Shown: in pieces, positions 17,372 to 27,665 of the stretch
Layout of the letters: every line of letters starts with the position of its first letter
Numbering within the stretch: position 1 is the stretch's first letter
NCBI RefSeq assembly: GCF_036345155.1
Contig: NZ_CP107772.1
Coordinates: 9,486,001-9,550,000, forward strand
DNA length: 64,000 bases
Source of the DNA: Streptomyces sp. NBC_00582
GTDB lineage: Bacteria > Actinomycetota > Actinomycetes > Streptomycetales > Streptomycetaceae
Reading direction: 5' to 3'
The notes under the pieces: model-generated
Told to the model about the DNA's origin: nothing
Database searches by the model: none
Seen by the model: only the letters and a program-made list of their open reading frames with translations
Translations under genes and position numbers: made by a program

Positions 17372-17508
17372 GGCTCACCTTCCTCGGCCCGGTCCGCGGG
17401 CACGGCTGGCACAGCTGGCAGTCCTCACTGTGATTGTCGGATCGAAGCGGTAAGGAAGCGGTAATAATTGCCTGTGAATCGGGCCGTCGGCGCCGTCGTC
17501 CGCGTGGG

Positions 17509-19572
17509 TCAGTCGCGTGCGCGGGCCACCAGCAGGGCCACGTCGTCGTGGTTGTCGGGGTGGTGCAGCGCGGTCAGCAGGTGGTCGCAGAGTTCCTCCA
17601 GCGGCCGCCAGGGATCGTCCAGGAGTGCGAGCAGCGCGTCCAGGCGCTCGTCGAGGGAGTGCAGCCGCGTCTCCACCAGGCCGTCGGTGTAGAGCACGAG
17701 CTGGTCGCCGGCCGCGAAGTCGACGTCGGTCGTCGAGAAGGCCACCCCTCCCACGCCCAGCGGCGCGCCCGTGGGCAGGTCGAGCAGCGCCGGGGGCAGC
17801 CCGGGACGCACCCGGGCCGGCGGCAGATGCCCGGCGTTGGCGATGCGGCACCGGCCCAGCCGCGGGTCGTGGACGGCGTACACGCAGGTGGCGATGGAGT
17901 GGTCCAGGCCCTGGGTGATGCGGTCGAGGTGCTCCAGGAGCACCGCCGGGTCGAGGTCGAGGGAGGCCAGGGTCGTCGTCGCGGTGCGCAGCCGGCCCAT
18001 GGTGGCGGCAGCGTCGATGCCGCTGCCCATCACATCGCCGACGACGAGCGCGGTCTTGCCGTCCTCGAGCGGGATGACGTCGAACCAGTCGCCGCCGACC
18101 TCGGTGGTGGCGCCGGCCGGCTGGTAGCGGGAGGCGACCTCGAGGCCGCCGGTGACCGGCGGATGGCTGGGCAGCAGGCTGCGCTGGAGGGTGAGGGCGG
18201 TCGTGCGGGCGTTCTGGTACCAGCGGGCGTTGTCGATCTGCACGGCCGCGCGGGCCGCCAGTTCCCGGGCGAGCAGCAGGTCGTCCCGGCCGAAGGGCAG
18301 CGGGTTGTGGATCCGCTTGAGGTCCAGCGCGCCGAGCACCTCGCCGCGCGCGATGAGCGGGACGGCCAGATAGGAGTGGACCCCGGCCCGGGCCAGCAGC
18401 CCGGCCGCCTCGGCGGAGGGCGCGATCCGGGCGAGGTCCTCGTCCTCGACGTGTGCCACCACGACCGGCTGCCCGGTGCGGACGCACTCCGTGACCAGCC
18501 GGTCGGGCGCGTAACGGACGACCTGCCCGGCGGGGTCGGCGGCCCGCAGCGCGTCCGGTGCGTCGACGGCCCGGACCGCCAGGGAGCGGATCGCGGCCGA
18601 CTCGGTGGGCCGAAGGCCCGAGTAACGGCCCGCCACCACGTCGGCGAGCAGGTCCACCGAGGCCACGTCGGCCAGCTCCGGCACGGCGACCTCGGCCAGT
18701 TCGCGGGCGGTGCGCTCGAGGTCCAGGGTGGTGCCGATCCGGGCCGAGGCGTCGGCGATCACGGCCAGCCGGCGCCGGGCCGCCTCGGCCTCCAGGCCCG
18801 CCCGGTACTGGTCGGTGACGTCGATGACGGAGGCCGCCACGCCCAGGACCGTGCCGCGCGAGTCCTCCAGCCGGTACAGCGAGATCGACCAGGCGTGGTC
18901 CTCGTCCGGGTCGGCCCGGGTCCGCCCCACCGTGGACCGGTCGACGAGCGGCTCCCCGCTGTGCAGCACCGCCCGCACCGCCGCCTCCAGGGCGTCCGCG
19001 TCCACCGAGGCCAGTACCTCACGGATCCGGCGGCCGACGTGGTCCTCGGGAGGCAGGCCGTTCATCCGGGCCAGCGCCGGATTGACGGAGACGAACCGCA
19101 GATCGGGATCGACGACGGCCAGGCCGATGGGGGACTGCGCGACCATGCGCGTGGACAGCGCCACGTCCCGCTCCAGCCGCCGTACCGTCGACTGGTCGGC
19201 GGCGAGCCCCAGGGCGTAGACGGTGCCCTGGTCGTTGACGAGCCGCATGTTGCGGAACTCCACCATCCGGGTGGAGCCGTCCTTGCGGCGGACGGGGAAC
19301 GCCCCCGCCCAGCTCTGCCCGGTCGCCATGACGTCGGCGAACAGCTTGACGACCAGGTCGACATGGCGTTCGTGGATCATCACCTGGGCCGCGTACCGGC
19401 CCAGCGCCTCTTTCGCCGTGTACCCGAACAGCTCTTCGGCCTGCGGGCTCCACAGCACGATGCGCCCCTTGGTGTCCAGCACCACCGAGGCCACGCTCAG
19501 GACGTCCAGCAGTCCGCTGGGCAGGCCCGGGGCGCCGCCCGCGGACGAGGACGATCCCGCTGCCGCACTCAT
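17509..19572 (-). CDS. PAS-PAS-GAF sensor phosphatase with SpoIIE/PP2C domain
   Basis: 687 residues, soluble. PAS 1 (about 18-130: VASVVLDTKGRIVLWSPQAEELFGY), PAS 2 (about 135-260: SPIGLAVVDPDLRFVSVNPALARMNG), GAF (about 275-435, ending LLARELAARAAVQIDNARWY) and a PP2C/SpoIIE phosphatase domain (about 440-687). The last has LQRSLLPSHPP, QPAGATTEVGGDWFDVIPL (metal Asp), GDVMGSGIDAAATMGRLR and LVLYTDGLVE, ending in NHDDVALLVARARD. It has no HATPase domain. Such proteins dephosphorylate anti-anti-sigma factors in response to a sensed ligand or redox change. The start at MSAAAGSSSS is preferred over upstream Arg-rich codons. Confidence 0.9.
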   Translation of the reverse strand: MSAAAGSSSSAGGAPGLPSGLLDVLSVASVVLDTKGRIVLWSPQAEELFGYTAKEALGRYAAQVMIHERHVDLVVKLFADVMATGQSWAGAFPVRRKDGSTRMVEFRNMRLVNDQGTVYALGLAADQSTVRRLERDVALSTRMVAQSPIGLAVVDPDLRFVSVNPALARMNGLPPEDHVGRRIREVLASVDADALEAAVRAVLHSGEPLVDRSTVGRTRADPDEDHAWSISLYRLEDSRGTVLGVAASVIDVTDQYRAGLEAEAARRRLAVIADASARIGTTLDLERTARELAEVAVPELADVASVDLLADVVAGRYSGLRPTESAAIRSLAVRAVDAPDALRAADPAGQVVRYAPDRLVTECVRTGQPVVVAHVEDEDLARIAPSAEAAGLLARAGVHSYLAVPLIARGEVLGALDLKRIHNPLPFGRDDLLLARELAARAAVQIDNARWYQNARTTALTLQRSLLPSHPPVTGGLEVASRYQPAGATTEVGGDWFDVIPLEDGKTALVVGDVMGSGIDAAATMGRLRTATTTLASLDLDPAVLLEHLDRITQGLDHSIATCVYAVHDPRLGRCRIANAGHLPPARVRPGLPPALLDLPTGAPLGVGGVAFSTTDVDFAAGDQLVLYTDGLVETRLHSLDERLDALLALLDDPWRPLEELCDHLLTALHHPDNHDDVALLVARARD

Positions 19573-19838
19573 GCCACGCACCGCCTCCGCACCTCGCCGC
19601 GGCACGCTGTCCCCCGTGCCGACTCCCCCTCGTTCACCGCGCTCAATCCTTTTCTCCCACGGACCGGGACGCTCTTCTCCATGCTCCTCCAGTACGCGGC
19701 CGGACGCCGTTCGCCTCAAGCACGTCTCCCGAGGGGGCCTCGCTGGTCCTGCCCGGAAAGTGGTGCTTTTCTGGGGTTGTGGCGCGGTCCGCGGGGAACC
19801 CGCGTCGCCGTGCCACCGCCACGAGAGGAGCGATCACG

Positions 19839-20207
19839 ATGGACCGTGAGCGTCTGCACGAGGAGCCCGTCTCGCTCGAGATCAGCGGATGCAGCAAGGA
19901 GGACGCCCGGATCGTGTTCGACGCTCTGTGCGCCTGCTTCGAGTCCGACCGGGGCCCCGACGAGGTGCCGCAGCAGCTCCACGAGACCCGGCCGATGGTG
20001 TGGCTCGGCACCTTCGAGGTCACCGACGCCCACGAGTGCGCCCCGCCCGCCCGGCTGTCCGCCTCGGTCGAGGCCGACGCGCAGGGCGGTTACTGGGCCA
20101 TCGAGCGGCTGCGCTCCACCCTCGACTCCCTGTTCAGCGTGCGCGACCTGACCTCGGCCTCCGGGGACCAGGAGCGGGAGCTGCACGTCCTCCTCGAAAG
20201 CAGGTGA
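19839..20207 (+). CDS. Small conserved actinobacterial protein of unknown function
   Basis: 122 residues (MDRERLHEEPVSLEISGCSK...). It is acidic, has no signal or membrane segment, and alternates strands and helices: VSLEISGCSKEDARIVFDALCACF, then MVWLGTFEVTDAH, ARLSASVEADAQGGYWAIERL and ELHVLLESR. The pattern resembles a small ferredoxin-like fold. A good ribosome site (GAGAGGAG) precedes the ATG. It is transcribed divergently from the phosphatase gene (267 bp apart), so it may share a regulatory region with it. I do not recognise the family. Confidence 0.7.
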   Translation: MDRERLHEEPVSLEISGCSKEDARIVFDALCACFESDRGPDEVPQQLHETRPMVWLGTFEVTDAHECAPPARLSASVEADAQGGYWAIERLRSTLDSLFSVRDLTSASGDQERELHVLLESR

Positions 20208-20227
20208 GGTACGGCACATCGCGGTGA

Positions 20228-22324
<2,097 letters not shown>

Positions 22325-22345
22325 CGGCCTCCCTAGGATGACCCC

Positions 22346-22894
22346 ATGTCACTCCCGCACGCGATCCTCACCGCCCTGCTCGAGAAGCCGTCGTCGGGGC
22401 TGGATCTGACCCGCCGGTTCGACAGGTCGATCGGGTACTTCTGGTCGGCGACGCACCAGCAGATCTATCGCGAACTGGGAAAACTGGAAGCCGAGGGGCA
22501 CATCCGGGCCCTGCCCGCCGCACAGCCGGCCCGTGGACAGAAGAAGGCCTACGAGGTCCTGCCCGCGGGCCGCGCCGAACTGGCGCGCTGGACGGCCGCG
22601 TCCCAGGACCCCAAGCCGCACCGTGACGCGCTGCTGCTCAGGCTGCGCGCCGCGGCCGTGGTCGGCACCGCCGGCCTGGACGCCGACCTGCGGCGTCATC
22701 GGGAGCTGCACCGGCGGCAGTTGGCCGAGTACGAGGAGATCGAGAAGCGCGACTTCCCGCCCGGCGACCACAGTGCGCAGGCCAGGCTCCAGCACCTGGT
22801 CCTGCGCGCGGGCATCGAACTGGAGACGTTCTGGATCCAGTGGCTCACCGAGGCCCTGGAGGGGTTGCCGGAGGGGGACGACGACAGGCCCTAG
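22346..22894 (+). CDS. PadR-family regulator, cotranscribed with the fadH-like gene
   Basis: 182 residues. The N-terminal winged helix (MSLPHAILTALLEKPSSGLDLTRRF, ATHQQIYRELGKLEAEGHI, with the wing QKKAYEVLPAGRAEL) is followed by a helical C-terminal dimerisation region with a DFPPGDH loop. It probably represses its own operon through the TGCAACTAGTTGCA palindrome upstream of the reductase gene. Its TAG stop lies inside the CCTAGA target duplicated by the adjacent insertion sequence, and the gene remains intact. Confidence 0.88.
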   Translation: MSLPHAILTALLEKPSSGLDLTRRFDRSIGYFWSATHQQIYRELGKLEAEGHIRALPAAQPARGQKKAYEVLPAGRAELARWTAASQDPKPHRDALLLRLRAAAVVGTAGLDADLRRHRELHRRQLAEYEEIEKRDFPPGDHSAQARLQHLVLRAGIELETFWIQWLTEALEGLPEGDDDRP

Positions 22895-22895
22895 A

Positions 22896-23947
22896 TGTAT
22901 TGATCACGAGCGTTGTTGACACTGGCGGGTCTTGAACATGGCGAAGACCTCCGATGTGGTGGAGCTGTCTAAGAACACACCGCACGGAGGTCTTCGTGTC
23001 CCACCGTAATGCCCGGCTGACCGTTCACGGCAGGCGGCTGCTCGTCGAGCGTGTCCGTTCGGGCCGCCCCGTCGCGCATGTCGCGGCCGAGATGGGCATC
23101 TCACGTGTCACGGCCCACAAGTGGATGCGCCGCTGGCAAGCGGAGGGCGAACAGGGGCTGCACGACCGCCCCAGCCGTCCACTGACGACACCCCACCGCA
23201 CGGCGGCAGCCGTGGAGGCCCGGGTGTGCCGGCTGCGCCAGGACCGCAAACTCGGCCCCGCCCGCCTCGGCCCCGTCCTGGGACTGCCCGCCTCGACCGT
23301 GCACCGCATCCTGGTCCGCCACGGCCTGAACCGGCTTGCCTTCCTCGACCGGCCCACCGGCCAGGTCATCCGCCGCTACGAACGCGACCGACCCGGCGAA
23401 CTCATCCACGTCGACGTCAAGAAACTCGGCCGCATCCCCGACGGCGGCGGCCACAAGGTCCTGGGCCGCCAGGCCGGCCGCGCCCGCCGCAGCAGCGTGG
23501 GCTTCGACTACGTCCACTCAGCCATCGACGACCACAGCCGCCTCGCCTACAGCGAGATCCACCGCGACGAGAAAGTCGCCACCTGCGCCGGCTTCCTCAC
23601 CCGCGCGGCCGCCTTCTTCCACGCCCACGGCATCACCCGCATCGAACGCGTGCTCACCGACAACGCCTGGGCCTACCGCAAGGGCCTGGCCTGGAAGCAG
23701 GTGCTCATCGAGATCGGCGCGACCGGCAAGCTGACTCGCGCCTACCGCCCGCAGACCAACGGCAAGGTCGAACGCTTCAACCGCACCCTGCTCGACGAGT
23801 GGGCCTACCTGCGGCCTTTCACCAGCAACGACGAACGCACCGCAGCCCTGGCCGACTTCCTCCACACCTACAACTACCATCGCTGCCACACCGCACTCGG
23901 AGGCCAGCCACCCATCACCCGAGTCAACAACCCTGCGGGTCAATACA
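22896..23947 (+). mobile_element. Intact IS481-family insertion sequence with 6-bp CCTAGA target duplication
   Basis: 1052 bp. The left end TGTATTGATCACGAGCGTTG matches the reverse complement of the right end (TGTATTGACCCGCAGGGTTG) at most positions, and the match continues with TTGAC. It is flanked on both sides by CCTAGA, fitting the NCTAGN target known for IS481-type elements. It carries a single transposase gene of full length. The duplicated CTAG also supplies stop codons for genes on both sides. Perfect target repeats and an undamaged transposase indicate a recent, possibly still mobile insertion. Confidence 0.92.
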
Positions 23948-23952
23948 CCTAG
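22996..23952 (+). CDS. IS481-family DDE transposase
   Basis: 318 residues with a GTG start after CACGGAGGTC. The N-terminal HTH domains (AHVAAEMGISRVTAHKWMRRW and a second helix set with LPASTVHRILVRHGL) bind the ends. The rve integrase core has ELIHVDVKKLGRI (first Asp), SAIDDHSRLAYSEI, ERVLTDNAWAY (second Asp) and PQTNGKVERFNRTLLDEWAY (catalytic Glu). The last codons are NPAGQYT followed by TAG, and that stop lies in the target-site duplication. The element therefore depends on its CTAG target for termination. Confidence 0.95.
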   Translation: MSHRNARLTVHGRRLLVERVRSGRPVAHVAAEMGISRVTAHKWMRRWQAEGEQGLHDRPSRPLTTPHRTAAAVEARVCRLRQDRKLGPARLGPVLGLPASTVHRILVRHGLNRLAFLDRPTGQVIRRYERDRPGELIHVDVKKLGRIPDGGGHKVLGRQAGRARRSSVGFDYVHSAIDDHSRLAYSEIHRDEKVATCAGFLTRAAAFFHAHGITRIERVLTDNAWAYRKGLAWKQVLIEIGATGKLTRAYRPQTNGKVERFNRTLLDEWAYLRPFTSNDERTAALADFLHTYNYHRCHTALGGQPPITRVNNPAGQYT

Positions 23953-24491
23953 AGGCGGTAGGGCTTGGAGCGGCGGCGCAGCAACCAGGCCGCCGCGATG
24001 ACGCCGACGCCCACGAGCGCCCCGCCGACCCCCATCGTCACCGGACCGGCGTCGCGGGCCGCGCCGCCGAGGCCGCCCATGACACCGCGCGACGGCGAGG
24101 CGGACGCCGTCGCGGAGATCGTCGGGGTGGACGGCGCCGACACGATCACGGACTGGGTGCCCGCCGTGGTGCCGTTGGAGCACATCACGACCACGGTGTA
24201 CGTGCCGGGGGAGACGCCCGACCAGGCGGCGGACTGGCTGACGGTCGTCCCCGACAGCGCCACCTGGCGCCCCTGCGAGAAGCTCGCCTGACCGCTGCCC
24301 AGCAGCGCCGCGGTGCCCCAACTGCCGTTGATCTGGGTGCAGGCGCTGGTCACCACGGACACCGTGGAGCCGGTCGTGCTCACGGAGATGCCGGAGACCG
24401 CGGCCGCCGGCTGCGCGGACAGGGCGATCGGCAGCACGGCGGCGGCTGCCACGGCCGGTCCTGAGCGGAGAAGAAGACGGTAAGTGCGCAT
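23949..24491 (-). CDS. Small secreted protein with C-terminal membrane anchor
   Basis: 180 residues. Signal peptide (RLLLRSGPAVAAAAVLPIALSAQPAAA), an ~80-residue Ser/Thr/Gly-rich beta domain with two Cys (TSACTQIN, VVMCSNG) likely in a disulfide, a Ser/Thr/Pro linker, then a membrane helix (MGVGGALVGVGVIAAAWLL) and a basic tail (RRRSKPYRL). No LPXTG motif precedes the helix, so it is helix-anchored rather than sortase-linked. This domain layout is common in Streptomyces surface proteins of unknown role. Its TAG stop lies in the IS target CTAG. Confidence 0.8.
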   Translation of the reverse strand: MRTYRLLLRSGPAVAAAAVLPIALSAQPAAAVSGISVSTTGSTVSVVTSACTQINGSWGTAALLGSGQASFSQGRQVALSGTTVSQSAAWSGVSPGTYTVVVMCSNGTTAGTQSVIVSAPSTPTISATASASPSRGVMGGLGGAARDAGPVTMGVGGALVGVGVIAAAWLLRRRSKPYRL

Positions 24492-24682
24492 CGGACGTCC
24501 TCCGGCGGCACGGTTGGCGGTACATCCCTTGCGCCGCCTAGGGTCGGGTACGCCCGTGCCTCAGGGGCAGCCAACGTGTCCCCGGACCCGCCCGCACCCG
24601 GACCGCATCCGGGCAGGTGACGGATTCCTTCGGACGGCCCAGGAGCCGGCCGGGAGGCGGCCGGGTGCCGGTCAGGTGCCGG

Positions 24683-25642
24683 TCAGGTGCCGGTGGTCAC
24701 CGTCCGCTCCGCCGAGTACGCCCCCCAGGTCCCGTCCGGCAGCCGCGCCCGCAGCCGCACCCGGTGGGTGACCCCCTGCTCGCGGCCCACGTAGAAGCCG
24801 TACGCCGCCCTGCCGCGCGGTGGCGTCCCGCCCCACACCAGCGAGGTGACCGTCGCCCCGTCGAGCTGGATCCCGTACTCGGTGACCACCCCGTCCACGC
24901 GCGGCGCCACCCAGGACAGATCGATGTAGTACGCCCCGTCGGCCGCGCGGCGGGTCGTGGCGCGAAAGCCCGTGGGAGCCGTGCCGGTCCCCTCGTCGGC
25001 GCCCGGCGCGGTGGTCACGCGCACGGCCGGCCCGGCCGGGGACAGATGGTCGGCGGCGTCGCGCGCCCGGACGGTGAACACATACGCGGTGCCCGGCCGC
25101 AGCCCCGTGACGACCGTCGCCGTCTGGCCCCCGCCGACGCTGTGGATCCTCGTACCGCCCTGCTGGATGTCGTACGACACCACCTCGCGGTCGTCCGTCG
25201 ACGCCGACCAGGACAGCTGGACCGCCCGGCTTCCCACGGCCCGGCCGGTGACCGCGCCCGGGCGGGTCGGGGCGGAGGTGTCCGCCGGGGCCGCCGCCGG
25301 TGTCGTCGCCCGCACCCGCCGGCTGGGCGGACCGAGCCGGCCGGCGCCGTCCCGGGCCCGCACGGTGAAGACGTACGAGGTGGCCGGGGCCAGCCGTACG
25401 ACGTCCAGCATGTGCGCGGAGCCGGACACGTCACCGACCTTCGCCGTGCCCCGGTAGACCTCGTACCCGTCGACCGGCGGATCCGCGAGGACCGCGTTCC
25501 ACATGACGTGCACGCTGGTCGCGCTCCCCGCCCGCGCCGTCACCCCGCTCGGAGCACCGGGGGCCCGCCCCTCGTCCCCGCCGCCGGGCGCGCACCCGCA
25601 CGCCATGGCCAGCGCCAGCCCGCAGAGCATCACACGTCGCAC
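24683..25642 (-). CDS. Lipoprotein with three fibronectin type III domains
   Basis: 319 residues. A lipoprotein signal (MRRVMLCGLALAMACGCAPG) is followed by three FN3 modules: ~31-115 (PSGVTARAGSATSVHVMWNA ... LAPATSYVFTVRARD), ~122-215 (PGAVTGRAVGSRAVQLSWSAS ... LRPGTAYVFTVRARD) and ~225-319 (PTGFRATTRRAADGAYYIDL ... HRVRLRARL). No catalytic or carbohydrate-binding module is visible, and it may be a spacer/adhesion protein. A perfect TATTGGTCCGGACCAATA palindrome lies ~30 bp before its start and resembles the DasR operators that control chitin-use genes. A GH75 chitosanase lies divergently. Confidence 0.88.
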   Translation of the reverse strand: MRRVMLCGLALAMACGCAPGGGDEGRAPGAPSGVTARAGSATSVHVMWNAVLADPPVDGYEVYRGTAKVGDVSGSAHMLDVVRLAPATSYVFTVRARDGAGRLGPPSRRVRATTPAAAPADTSAPTRPGAVTGRAVGSRAVQLSWSASTDDREVVSYDIQQGGTRIHSVGGGQTATVVTGLRPGTAYVFTVRARDAADHLSPAGPAVRVTTAPGADEGTGTAPTGFRATTRRAADGAYYIDLSWVAPRVDGVVTEYGIQLDGATVTSLVWGGTPPRGRAAYGFYVGREQGVTHRVRLRARLPDGTWGAYSAERTVTTGT

Positions 25643-25670
25643 GGCTTCGCCTCCCGGCCCGGCGCGGCGG

Positions 25671-25688
25671 TATTGGTCCGGACCAATA
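25671..25688. promoter_or_regulatory. 18-bp perfect palindrome resembling a DasR (dre) operator
   Basis: TATTGGTCCGGACCAATA is a perfect dyad with core TGGTCCGGACCA. The known DasR/chitin-responsive consensus in Streptomyces is ACTGGTCTAGACCACT, and chitinase promoters carry TGGTC(C/T)(A/G)GACC(A/T) repeats, so the core differs only at the centre. It sits between the FN3 lipoprotein (minus) and a GH75 chitosanase (plus). Confidence 0.6.
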
Positions 25689-25881
25689 TGGCGCGGTGGT
25701 CCGGGCTCATCAAGATGGCGAACACATGAAGACGGCCACGCGAGTCCGGGGGTTGCGTGACTACTCGGGAAAGTTACGTATGCTGAACCTCCTCCCGGCG
25801 CGAACTCTCCTTGACGGAGGCCTGGTTCGGGCCGATGGCGCGGACCGCTGTCGTCGCTGATCCCGCGCCGGCGCGCGGGCC

Positions 25882-25914
25882 GGGGGGCCGGGGCCGAGCA
25901 GGCACCGGCCCCCC
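25882..25914 (+). terminator. GC-rich hairpin in the leader region of the chitosanase gene
   Basis: GGGGGGCCGG and CCGGCCCCCC form a perfect 10-bp stem with a 13-base loop. Upstream, GTGACT-16-TATGCT reads as a promoter (TATGCT around 25779), which would put the hairpin ~100 nt into a ~250-nt leader. It could attenuate the chitosanase transcript or end a small RNA. No U-tract follows, which is normal in this GC range. No coding gene is supported between 25689 and 26033. Confidence 0.35.
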
Positions 25915-26033
25915 GCCCCCTGTCGGGCCGTCAGAAGCGTGCACCGTACGGCCCCCTCGGAATGGCCTCGGCCGACCGCTCGCCCCAGATTGGGCTGAGT
26001 GTCCGTCACCGTCCCACGAGAGGGTTCCGTATC

Positions 26034-26873
26034 GTGCGCGCCCAGTCGCTGACCCTGGCCGTGGCCGGCCTCGCCCTGCTGGCCCCGACCACCGGCTCCC
26101 TCGCCGCCCGGCACGCCCAGGGCAGGCCGGGGGCGCCGGCGATACGGCAGGAGGGCGCCGTCCGCGCGGCCGAGCTGCTGGCCCGTGTACGGGAGTGCGC
26201 GCCGGTCTCCCGGGGCCGCTACCGCACCGACGACGGCGTGCCCGCGACCGTCTCGGTCTGCGGTACCCGTGAGGCGGTCTTCTGGACGGCCGACATGGAC
26301 ATCGACTGCGACGGCCGCCCCGGCACCCACTGCAACAGCCGCACCGACGCCCTGTTCTCCGACACCACCGCCTTCACCCAGTCCGACGGCCGCTATCTGA
26401 GCGCCGAGACGCTGCCCTACATTGTGGTGCCCGGGGCGAGCGCCCTGTGGAACCACCGTGATCACGGGGTGCGGGGAGGTTCGGTGGCGGCGGTGGTCTA
26501 CCGGGACCGGGTGCAGTACGCGGTCGTCGGTGACGTGGGACCCTACGACATCATCGGCGAGGCGTCGTACGCCACCGCCCAGGCCCTCGGTATCCGCCCC
26601 GATCCCCACGGCGGCGGCGCCCCCTCCGGCGTCACCTACATCGTCTTCAGGAACTCCCTCGTCACCCCGATCGAGAGCCATGCGTCGGCCGTGGAACTGG
26701 GGGAGCGTCTGGCCCGCTCGTTCGTCCGGACGACCGACCGCACGGCCGGAGTCCCGGGGGACGGAGCGGCTGCGGAGGACCCGACCGGCCAGGCGGCCGG
26801 GGCTGTCACCGAGGAGGACGACCAGGATCCCGCCGAAGCATGGCCGGACGAGGAGGACGAGGGGGACGAGTAG
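26034..26873 (+). CDS. Secreted GH75 chitosanase
   Basis: 279 residues. The signal peptide (VRAQSLTLAVAGLALLAPTTGSLAA) is followed by a GH75 domain (~60-225) with the characteristic VFWTADMDIDCDGRPGTHC strand (catalytic Asp region), DTTAFTQSDGRYLSAETLPYIVVPG, RVQYAVVGDVGPYDIIGEASYATAQ and SGVTYIVFRNSLVTPIE. It hydrolyses beta-1,4 linkages of chitosan outside the cell. The C-terminal ~50 residues are a very acidic tail (EEDDQDPAEAWPDEEDEGDE) of unknown role. The GTG start is chosen because GAGAGGG lies just upstream and the signal peptide begins there. Confidence 0.9.
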   Translation: MRAQSLTLAVAGLALLAPTTGSLAARHAQGRPGAPAIRQEGAVRAAELLARVRECAPVSRGRYRTDDGVPATVSVCGTREAVFWTADMDIDCDGRPGTHCNSRTDALFSDTTAFTQSDGRYLSAETLPYIVVPGASALWNHRDHGVRGGSVAAVVYRDRVQYAVVGDVGPYDIIGEASYATAQALGIRPDPHGGGAPSGVTYIVFRNSLVTPIESHASAVELGERLARSFVRTTDRTAGVPGDGAAAEDPTGQAAGAVTEEDDQDPAEAWPDEEDEGDE

Positions 26874-26917
26874 CGGCGCGGGGAGCCGCGGCCGACCGGG
26901 GGCCGCCGGTGGCGTCG

Positions 26918-27055
26918 GACCGCCGACCAGCCGTCGTCGACCGGCAGGACCACACCGTTGATGTTGCTCGCGGCGTCCGAGGCGAGAAACACGACCGCGG
27001 CGGCCTGCTCCTCCGCCTCCGCCGGACGGCAGACGCCGGCGACCTGCGCCCGGCG
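26918..27055 (-). pseudogene. SDR oxidoreductase C-terminal fragment
   Basis: Minus-strand codons read CRPAEAEEQAAAVVFLASD, then AASNINGVVLPVDDGWSAV, the standard end of an SDR (helix after PEE, FLASDxxS, then the final GxxLxVDGG strand). Everything upstream, including the NAD site and the YxxxK motif, is missing. A plus-strand stretch at 27066-27207 (MFDAALRAAVERHAWRTADTV, then after a frameshift AMRSALAVAAEGLR and a stop) may be another broken gene end that I cannot name. The block 26874-27247 thus looks like debris. Confidence 0.55.
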
Positions 27056-27247
27056 ACCCAGGCGGCGATGTTCGACGCGGCCCTGCGAGCCGCCGTGGAG
27101 CGGCACGCCTGGCGCACCGCCGACACCGTCACGGATCCGGCGACGGCCCGGCCGAGCCGGCGGAGGCCATGCGCTCGGCCCTCGCCGTCGCCGCGGAGGG
27201 GCTGAGGTGAGCAGCGGCGGCCGGTGTGCCGCGGGCCCGCCCCTCGG

Positions 27248-27658
27248 TCACACCTTCCGGTAGTCGTACGCCTCCGAGGCCGCCGCCACGACCGCGTCCA
27301 GGTCGGCTCCCGTCGCCGCCGTGACCACCGCGGCCACCGCGCCCTCGACGAACGGGGCGTCCACCAGGCGGGCGGTCTCCGGGAGTTCGTCACCCTCGGC
27401 GAGCAGCGCCTTGACCGTGAGGACGGCGCTGCCCAGGTCCGTGAGGAGGGCGACCCCGGCACCCCGGTCGACGGAGGCGGCCGCGGCGGCCACCAGCTCC
27501 GCGCTCGTACCCAGCCCACCGCCCTCGGTGCCGCCGGCCGCGGCGACCGGCACGGCCGCGCCGCCGCCCGCGAGCCCCTTCGCCAGCTCGGCCACGGCGG
27601 TGGCCACGGCCGCGCTGTGCGAGACCAGCACGATCCCGACCAGCTTCTCGTCGCTCAC
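27248..27658 (-). CDS. dhaM: DhaM, PTS-type phosphocarrier subunit of dihydroxyacetone kinase
   Basis: 136 residues, a single EIIA-mannose-like domain. The phosphorylated residue is His14 in GIVLVSHSAAVATAVAELA; the later motif LLTDLGSAVLTVKALL is also typical. It receives phosphate from PTS HPr (encoded elsewhere) and re-phosphorylates ADP bound to DhaL. Some homologues are fused to HPr and EI domains; this one is the minimal form. The GTG start is 7 bp after the dhaL stop, in a dhaK-dhaL-dhaM operon. Confidence 0.93.
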   Translation of the reverse strand: MSDEKLVGIVLVSHSAAVATAVAELAKGLAGGGAAVPVAAAGGTEGGGLGTSAELVAAAAASVDRGAGVALLTDLGSAVLTVKALLAEGDELPETARLVDAPFVEGAVAAVVTAATGADLDAVVAAASEAYDYRKV

Positions 27659-27665
27659 CTTCGCC

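Noticed and set aside
23121..24464. Second long frame across the transposase and beyond
   Set aside because: It is a +1 shadow of the IS481 transposase that reads on into antisense of the next gene.
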